Assembly: GCA_016715325.1 (NCBI GenBank) | Contig: JADKAL010000003.1 | Coordinates: forward strand, 62,001-126,000 | Length of the DNA: 64,000 nucleotides | DNA from: Methylococcaceae bacterium | Lineage (GTDB): Bacteria; Pseudomonadota; Gammaproteobacteria; Methylococcales; Methylomonadaceae | Direction: 5' to 3' | In this document: positions 58,130 through 64,000 of the stretch, piece by piece | How positions within the stretch are numbered: the first letter of the stretch is position 1 | How the letters are laid out: each line of letters opens with the position of its first letter | Position numbers and translations under genes: made by a program | Notes under the pieces: generated by a model | What the model saw: only the letters and a program-made list of their open reading frames with translations | Database searches by the model: none | What the model was told of the DNA's origin: nothing

Positions 58130-58779
58130 TCCAAATCATCCACATCATAGGCATTATGTGCCTAACATATTTAGTAGCCGCCAGATTTGAAAAGCTAAAA
58201 TTTTGCTTGTCGAGTCGAAAGACATCCGCACACGCAGTCGTCTAATCGCTTTTAGTAGCTCGAAATTTACTCGCCTTGTTTGAAAGTCCCCTCATGAAAA
58301 AGGGTAGGGTATAAAAGATCGGTACCCCCTAAAGTAATGTCTCCGCTATCTCTGTAGAGTTTCCCGACTAGGTATTCATACGGATATTGCGAGATGTTTT
58401 TTCAATATAAATTATTACCCAGAAAGAAAGTTAAGCCAAAAAACGTTTGAGGTTGAATTATTTTTAGCGATTGCCGAGGAATGTTCAACGCTGGCGAGTT
58501 TGATAAAAAAAGACTCGATAAACACGTTTGATGCTCTGTAAATTCGGTCGTGCCTTATTAAAGTTCGACGCTTTCAGAAGCTTAACTAGGTATTTTTACG
58601 TATATACAAATTTTTTGAACAATGTAATTTATAAGCATAAGCCTCACAGCATACTTACATTAATTAAACCTTAAAAAGTTAACAGTGATGCTAATGAATT
58701 TTTTCGACAGGATAATCCTGGCTTCATAAACAACGTATCGAAGACGCTGCTTTAAGGCAGAAAAACTGGGGAATGTGAG
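58130..58779. other. 650-base regulatory-looking intergenic region
   Basis: No gene is seen. It holds two copies of an ACTAGGTATT-N2-TACG-N-ATAT motif (58367-58387 and 58585-58605) and long AT-rich stretches. It precedes the multicopper oxidase gene. Confidence 0.55.
58367..58606 (+). promoter_or_regulatory. two direct copies of a 21-base motif
   Basis: ACTAGGTATT-CA-TACG-G-ATAT and ACTAGGTATT-TT-TACG-T-ATAT occur 218 bases apart in the same orientation. Similar ACTAGGTATT-type sequences are bound by LuxR/NarL-family regulators of alcohol oxidation in some proteobacteria, as far as I recall. Here they may control the oxidase locus. Confidence 0.5.
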
Positions 58780-60724
58780 ATGTTAAAAAGAATAATCCAA
58801 GCGACCAACTTCGGCCAAAGAGAAAAAGCAGCAGCGCGCTATATGAAAGAGGTCAATGACATACAGTCCGCCAAACTTAGCCGCCGTGAGCTGTTTAAAA
58901 TGGGGCTGACTGCCGGTGTCGGCGGTTTATCGATGGTCGGTGGGAAAAACCTGTTACCTGATTTTGCGCAAGCTGAAGACGTCACCTTGATCAGTCCTCC
59001 CTGTAGGATGCCTTGGTCTGAACGTCTCCCCATACCAAAAGCGTGTGTACCAACAACGGGGATTAAAGGTCCGACTCCCGAAAAAGGCCCGTGCCTTGAA
59101 AAACACACCATGAAACATTCCGGCAATATTAATCCCGACACCCTTGAGGAAATCGAAGAAGATTTTTATGAAGCGCGCACCGAAGAACACCAACGCTGGG
59201 ATGAATTGGGCGGTTTAGCCGCATGTACCCCTTACGAGCTTGCAGCAAAGGAATTGGACTGGAATTTCTATTCGAATGCCGAATACAGTCATTTTAAGTC
59301 TAAAGTTTGCACCTACGTGGATATGAATTCGGATGCCGTCGGTATATTACGTATCAATGCGCACTACGGTTCTCCTATCTTAATGCGAATGTACAACTGC
59401 TTGCCCAAAGACGGCCGCGAAAATTTCGGATTCGGTATTAACCAAATTTCACCCCATCTACATAACGCACATAACCCGCCGACTTCGGATGGCGGTCCGA
59501 TTCGGTTTTTCGATTCCGGTAAGTGGTATGACTATTGGTATCCCAACATTCGGGCAGGATTTGCCAGTACACATCCAAACGGAACGGAACGAAATGGTTA
59601 TCATTGCCCCGGCGATTGGCAAGAAACCCAAAGTACGCTTTGGTTTCACGATCATCGTTTCGATTTCACGGCATCGAACGTCTATAAGGGGTTGGCGTCT
59701 TTTTTATACCTTATTCAGCGAGGACATCAATCTCGATACAGGTGATGAAACCACCGGTTTACGGTTGCCAAGCGGTGAATACGATATCCCGATGTTGTTT
59801 ACCGACAAGCTGTTCGACTATACCGGACAGATGTTTTTCGATACCTTCAATCTGGAAGGCATTTTGGGAGATCAGCAAACAGTTAATTTCAAGATAAAGC
59901 CTTACCTCGAAGTCAAACGCCGTAAATACCGTTTTCGTTTTTTGGACGGCGGCCCTTCTAGATATATCGAGTTATCGCTTAGCAACGGTACTAAATTCGT
60001 CCGTATCGCCAATTGCGGCAACTTATTACCGAAAGCGCAAATAGTAAAAAGCATACGCTTAGGTGTCGCAGAACGCGCCGATGTCATCGTAGATTTCAGC
60101 CAGTTTCCGGCGGGAACGGAAATTTATCTGGAAAACCGCTTAGAACAAGTTAGCGGCAAGGGGCCGACCGGAAAAATATTGCCGTCTAGCGATAAAACTA
60201 AATTGTTGAAGTTTATCGTGACCGACGACGCTCCCGATAACAGCGCTCCACTAGCACAGTTGATCAGCCAAGTGATGGTGCCTATGCCTAAACGTGCTGC
60301 AAATCCTGTTGTTAGGAAGCGTAACTGGAGTTTCGATACGTCAAACGGCGCATGGACGGTCAATGGACAATTGTTCGATCCAACCGTCATTAGCGCATAT
60401 CCGGTGGAAGGAACAGCCGAAGAATGGACGTTCCGGTCCGGCGGCGGTTGGGGGCATCCGATTCATACGCATCATGAAGAGTTTCAAGTGATTAGCCGCA
60501 ACGATAAGTTTCCGGCCGAGGACGATTTATCCAGAAAAGACGTAGTCAGGATAGGACAAGGCGCGCAAGGTACATCGGGAACCGGTAAATTGACTATGTA
60601 CATGCAATTCCGCGATTGGTACGGCGATTATCCGATGCATTGCCATAACGTCGTGCATGAGGACCATTCGATGATGATTCGTTTCAAGATCGTGCCGTCG
60701 GACGATCCCAATGCTGGCAAATAG
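58780..60724 (+). pseudogene. multicopper oxidase, Tat-exported, frameshifted
   Basis: A protein of about 647 residues with a twin-arginine signal (SRRELFKMGLTAGVGGLSM). The four copper motifs are present in order: HLHNAHNP and LWFHDH in the first half; GHPIHTHHEEF and MHCHNVVHEDHSMM near the end. The frame breaks at the T6 run 59700-59705: one T too many. Dropping it gives VYKGLASFYTLFSEDINLDTGDE, a normal cupredoxin segment. The 5' frame alone stops at 59745 and the 3' frame begins inside. Periplasmic copper oxidase activity is expected if the indel is an error. An SCO gene follows. Confidence 0.85.
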
Positions 60725-60754
60725 TGAAGCTAACCGATAAATAGGATATTGCAG

Positions 60755-61411
60755 ATGAACAAAAGAGACTTTATTAAGAATTTAGCGGGAGCTTCATTAG
60801 GCGCTGCGGCTCTATCGACTATACCGGCCAGTTCGTCGCTATTTGATAGCGAAGCCTCCAGTAAGGCTACTCCGGTATTTAGAAGTAAAAAATTAATACC
60901 GAATGTACCGTTGGTGACGCATGAAGGGAAATCGGTTCTTTTTTATGATGATCTCGTCAAAGGCAAGATTGTCATGATCAACTTTATGTATGCCCGTTGC
61001 GGAGAAATTTGTCCGGGCATGACCGCAAACTTGAAGATTGTTCAAAAAGAATTGGGCGACCGGGTCGGCAAAGACATTTTTATGTATTCCATTTCACTGG
61101 AACCCGAACATGATACGCCGGAAATGTTAAAAGCCTATACCGAGTTGTTTCACATTCAGCCCGGTTGGACATTCCTGACCGGCAAAAAAGCCGATATCGA
61201 GATACTTAGAAAACAGCTTGGATTTAGTTTTTCCGATCCGCTGGTCGATAAGGATAGAACTCAACACATCGGTGTTGTTAAGTTCGGCATCGAGCCTTTA
61301 GAACGGTGGGGGATGAGTCCCGCCTTAGGAAATCCAAAATATATTGCCGAATATCTTAGATGGATGGAACCGAACGGCAGTCGGCCGAAGTTGGCAGACA
61401 TGATGGGATAA
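60755..61411 (+). CDS. SCO1/SenC-family copper chaperone-like protein
   Basis: A protein of about 218 residues with an exported N-terminus (KRDFIKNLAGASLGAAALSTIPA). The thioredoxin-like SCO fold carries the copper-binding CGEIC motif in MYARCGEICPGM. A histidine in RTQHIGVVKFG completes the site. The ATG at 60755 (MNKRDF) is preferred; an ATG at 60749 is two codons upstream. It lies 30 bases after the multicopper oxidase and probably supplies it with copper or redox maintenance. Confidence 0.85.
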   Translation: MNKRDFIKNLAGASLGAAALSTIPASSSLFDSEASSKATPVFRSKKLIPNVPLVTHEGKSVLFYDDLVKGKIVMINFMYARCGEICPGMTANLKIVQKELGDRVGKDIFMYSISLEPEHDTPEMLKAYTELFHIQPGWTFLTGKKADIEILRKQLGFSFSDPLVDKDRTQHIGVVKFGIEPLERWGMSPALGNPKYIAEYLRWMEPNGSRPKLADMMG

Positions 61412-61442
61412 GAATATAACTAACAAAGCTTAATTCAGAAAG

Positions 61443-61467
61443 GAAGCTAAGTTATAACGTTAGCTTC
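61443..61467 (+). terminator. possible attenuator hairpin after SCO gene
   Basis: GAAGCTAA (61443-61450) pairs with TTAGCTTC (61460-61467). There is no clear T run behind it, so it may only weaken read-through into the large gene downstream. Confidence 0.4.
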
Positions 61468-61586
61468 TGTCGGCAAAATTAACAGTCTGAAGGCTATATC
61501 CGGGACTTTCCAAGAGCCGGATTTGTTCAAGAACAAGCCTATTAAAGATGACCAATCATGCTTGAAAGTTTTTAGGAGTAAAGCAA

Positions 61587-64000
61587 ATGCAAACACATTT
61601 AAAAGAAAAGCTTGTCCCAGTGATTGTCGAAAATAGATCATCGCTAACATTTTCCAATGCGGTTTTATTATCGATATCACTTTTCGTTGGAGGTTGGTCG
61701 GCACAGGGGCAAGCCGTTCCAGTGACAGCCCCTGTAATCGGTGAAATAGAAAAAATATCGATTAACGATCCCACCGACCATTGGTCGGGCGGAGTTATTG
61801 TTGCCGGCGGTCAAAATATTATCATCCCTAAAAACTTGTTGATGGACTTACCCGCTAATCGGGTTACGTTACAGCAATTATTTATCGAAGCGAGCGCCTC
61901 ATGTCAGGCAAAAAATGAAACCGGCTTAGCTAAAGGCGATACCTGTAATCCGAGCGGAACAGGCGGAATCGCTACGATACATGCGACCCGTATCGATAAC
62001 GGCAATGTGATTGCCGGTGACGTGTTTATTCAAAAAGGCGCAGAAGTCGTTACCGGACAAATCACATATATTAACTACGATGAAGGCTATTTTCGAATCA
62101 ATGGAAAGCTAGGTAGCGCTTCAGCAGGAGTCATGGTTCGTCTTAACGACCCCGATAGCCGCCATACGATACAACAGGGCTTAGGTTGTGCGGGAAACAG
62201 TTCAAATTGCAGTCCTGATCCTCGATTTGCATTGGATGCCGACAATTACACGAATACATTCACGACCGGTTTTCCGATGTGTATTCCTAGCACAGCACAA
62301 AGGAATTTTAATGACTTTACGAATTCCTTGAATTTAGGTGTTACTACCTCTCAAGCCCAACCTGACGGTACTGGGGATGTGTTATGTCCAACGACCAACC
62401 GAACTATCAATAACGGACAGCCGGTTGACGATTCCAGGCGCTTTGCCCCCATTATGTTGGGAGACAGTATTACTGTGGAGGGTAATTACGAAACGATTGG
62501 CGGAGTAAAGTTTTTGTCGGCGCATACGACTATGGTTTTGACTGCGCTTTCTACAAAAACCGATGACGGTCAACCGGATTACTTTTTCCTTGATGAAGTA
62601 GAAATGGATGCGCCCGGATTTCAGAATCAACGCGCCCGTACTTTGATTATCGGCTATGCGACGCTGGCGCCAGCCGATGTGATGTTTTGGTCTATCCATT
62701 ATGACCCGGTTACCAATTCGCCCCATGAGTTTCCATTAGCCAGCACAACTGGCTGCGATAATGCTGCCGGATTAGGAGAATGTACTGCGCAAGGATTGGT
62801 TGGGGCTGGAGCGAATATCTTTAAAATCCATCATGACGTTGATTTTGCCGCGACAACCAAAGCAAAAGTAAATCCATGCGCTCATATCCAAGCAGATCCG
62901 CGGTTTACACCGCTCGGTGCTTGCCCTGGACTGACATTAGCTCAGCAGTTTAGTATTCTCAGCCCAATACCGCATGAAATTATGGGCAGAACGGGCAGAA
63001 AATTCGATTATGAATCCCTTGGTTTGCCATTACTAACCGCCGATATTAACGGTAATGAAGCGACTAACGGCCAATATTTGTTTCCTTTCGGCATAGGTCT
63101 CGGTGGAGTTTCTGTGCCGGAAATGAATGAAATCGATTTGAATGCGCTTTCAACTCCAATTTCATTTACCGGAATTCCTTGGAATCTTGACCGGCGTTTA
63201 AGTCCTGGCGGCTGTCTTGACAATAATCACGACGGAATTGGGGAATGTGAAGCCACTCCGCAACCGCTAGAACCTTTTCCGTTTGAAGGGGTTGCGATGG
63301 ACCCTCGCACGTTAGGGAATGTTCCATCTACAAGCTATAGCGATACCAACTACACAAGCAGTGCCTTAAGTAATGTTAGAAATCGTATTCTATCTTTTGT
63401 CGATCCGACCAAAGTAAGAACGAGAGGGGACGGTTTGCATCAACCTGCTAGTGGAAACTTCACGACCGCAATTTTGAACTGGCAAGCACCGCCGCCTGTA
63501 GACGGCGCACCGGGATCTGGAGAAGTAACCGATTCCCCTGTCTTAGATCAAGCTTTGATATGTAGCGCTGCAACTGCATTGAATAGTCCGCCTACAGTTA
63601 AAGACGAATTCTTGCTGACTGTGGTCGATACTCCAATCCTGATGATCCCAGTCCTTGCGAACGATATCGATATCAACGGCGACTTGTTGACAATAACAAG
63701 TATAAGTTCGCCGACAACTCAAGGCGGTACGGTCGTTATAAATCCAGACGGAACCTTAAGTTACACGCCCGCTGCCGGTTTTGTCGGTGTAGATAGCTTT
63801 ACTTACACTGTATCGGACGGTAAAGCGACAGCGATAGGCACCGTGTCCGTGACAGTAAACGCGCTTACCAATCACATTCCGATTGCGGTCGACGATGTTG
63901 CTACCACCAATGAAGATACTTCAGTGCCTATCGATGTATTGTTCAATGATACGGATGATGATAGCGGACCCGGTCACAGTGAACTATCGATTGTATCAGT
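61587..64000 (+). CDS. large secreted protein with Ig-like tandem domains, 5' part
   Basis: The frame is open from the ATG at 61587 to the window edge, at least 804 codons, and is missed by stop-to-stop searches because it has no stop here. An AGGAG site lies eight bases upstream. After a signal region ([17 protein letters not shown]) comes a unique cysteine-containing domain of about 640 residues ([20 protein letters not shown]). It includes [29 protein letters not shown] and [10 protein letters not shown]. From about residue 670 cadherin/Ig-like repeats start ([48 protein letters not shown], then [14 protein letters not shown]). Such repeats make long surface or secreted proteins. Its place after the multicopper oxidase and SCO genes suggests an extracellular partner. 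Confidence 0.88.
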   Translation, partial: MQTHLKEKLVPVIVENRSSLTFSNAVLLSISLFVGGWSAQGQAVPVTAPVIGEIEKISINDPTDHWSGGVIVAGGQNIIIPKNLLMDLPANRVTLQQLFIEASASCQAKNETGLAKGDTCNPSGTGGIATIHATRIDNGNVIAGDVFIQKGAEVVTGQITYINYDEGYFRINGKLGSASAGVMVRLNDPDSRHTIQQGLGCAGNSSNCSPDPRFALDADNYTNTFTTGFPMCIPSTAQRNFNDFTNSLNLGVTTSQAQPDGTGDVLCPTTNRTINNGQPVDDSRRFAPIMLGDSITVEGNYETIGGVKFLSAHTTMVLTALSTKTDDGQPDYFFLDEVEMDAPGFQNQRARTLIIGYATLAPADVMFWSIHYDPVTNSPHEFPLASTTGCDNAAGLGECTAQGLVGAGANIFKIHHDVDFAATTKAKVNPCAHIQADPRFTPLGACPGLTLAQQFSILSPIPHEIMGRTGRKFDYESLGLPLLTADINGNEATNGQYLFPFGIGLGGVSVPEMNEIDLNALSTPISFTGIPWNLDRRLSPGGCLDNNHDGIGECEATPQPLEPFPFEGVAMDPRTLGNVPSTSYSDTNYTSSALSNVRNRILSFVDPTKVRTRGDGLHQPASGNFTTAILNWQAPPPVDGAPGSGEVTDSPVLDQALICSAATALNSPPTVKDEFLLTVVDTPILMIPVLANDIDINGDLLTITSISSPTTQGGTVVINPDGTLSYTPAAGFVGVDSFTYTVSDGKATAIGTVSVTVNALTNHIPIAVDDVATTNEDTSVPIDVLFNDTDDDSGPGHSELSIVS

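Noticed and set aside
61447..63223. Minus-strand frames opposite the large secreted protein
   Set aside because: They are shadows of a continuous plus-strand frame with a good ribosome site and clear repeat domains.

Overview
The window looks like chromosomal DNA of a diazotrophic gammaproteobacterium, most likely a methanotroph of the Methylococcales. This is inferred from gene content, not from a marker gene: an Azotobacter-like order of nif genes, an MxaD-like protein next to a YVTN beta-propeller, and moderate GC content. No rRNA, tRNA or CRISPR array was seen.

Layout. (1) 1-2260: the 3' end of an ABC exporter and an oxyR-type regulator broken by a one-base frameshift. (2) 2379-9491: nitrogenase operon nifH-nifD-nifK-nifT-ferredoxin-DUF6129-like-LRV FeS protein-unknown, preceded by a NifA site (TGT-N10-ACA) and a sigma-54 -24/-12 promoter. 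(3) 9614-16136: a periplasmic MsrA-thioredoxin fusion, then molybdenum uptake: molbindin, modC, modB, modA and an outer-membrane porin on the minus strand, divergent from modE, with a ModE-type operator between them. (4) 16146-24331, minus strand: a second nif operon read in the order nifV, 62-aa protein, cysE, helical-repeat protein, 37-aa membrane protein, nifW, nifZ, nifM, clpX-like, Grx-BolA fusion, nifF, Rieske protein, rseC. It has its own sigma-54 promoter and NifA site. Together these regions supply nitrogenase, homocitrate, cysteine/Fe-S maturation, electron donors and molybdenum. (5) 24405-28543: accessory island with a PIN toxin, a VapBC pair and an AT-rich SIR2 defence-type gene split by an IS630 element. 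(6) 28868-41000: hemN, repeat elements, a bifunctional penicillin-binding protein, an NCS1-permease/histidine-kinase hybrid with its LuxR-type response regulator, and a CHASE2 adenylate cyclase. (7) 41348-45201: a FecR-TPR-outer-membrane barrel gene split into three frames. (8) 45458-51581: housekeeping genes infA, clpA, clpS, nudJ-like, mnmA, purB. (9) 51612-58129: envelope lipoproteins, a CsgG-like protein, a DUF4105 protein, an MxaD-like protein and a YVTN propeller. (10) 58367-64000: a multicopper oxidase (frameshifted), an SCO-family protein and the first 804 codons of a large secreted protein with Ig-like domains that runs off the window.

Four loci (five sites) hold apparently intact genes broken by single-base indels, mostly in A/T runs. 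This looks more like sequence error than decay and should be settled before any of them is called a pseudogene. The most distinctive biology is the second nif operon (Grx-BolA fusion, two unlisted small proteins, Rieske/RseC tail), the ModE-controlled porin, the reconstructable SIR2 gene under IS630, and the multicopper oxidase-SCO-giant protein locus.
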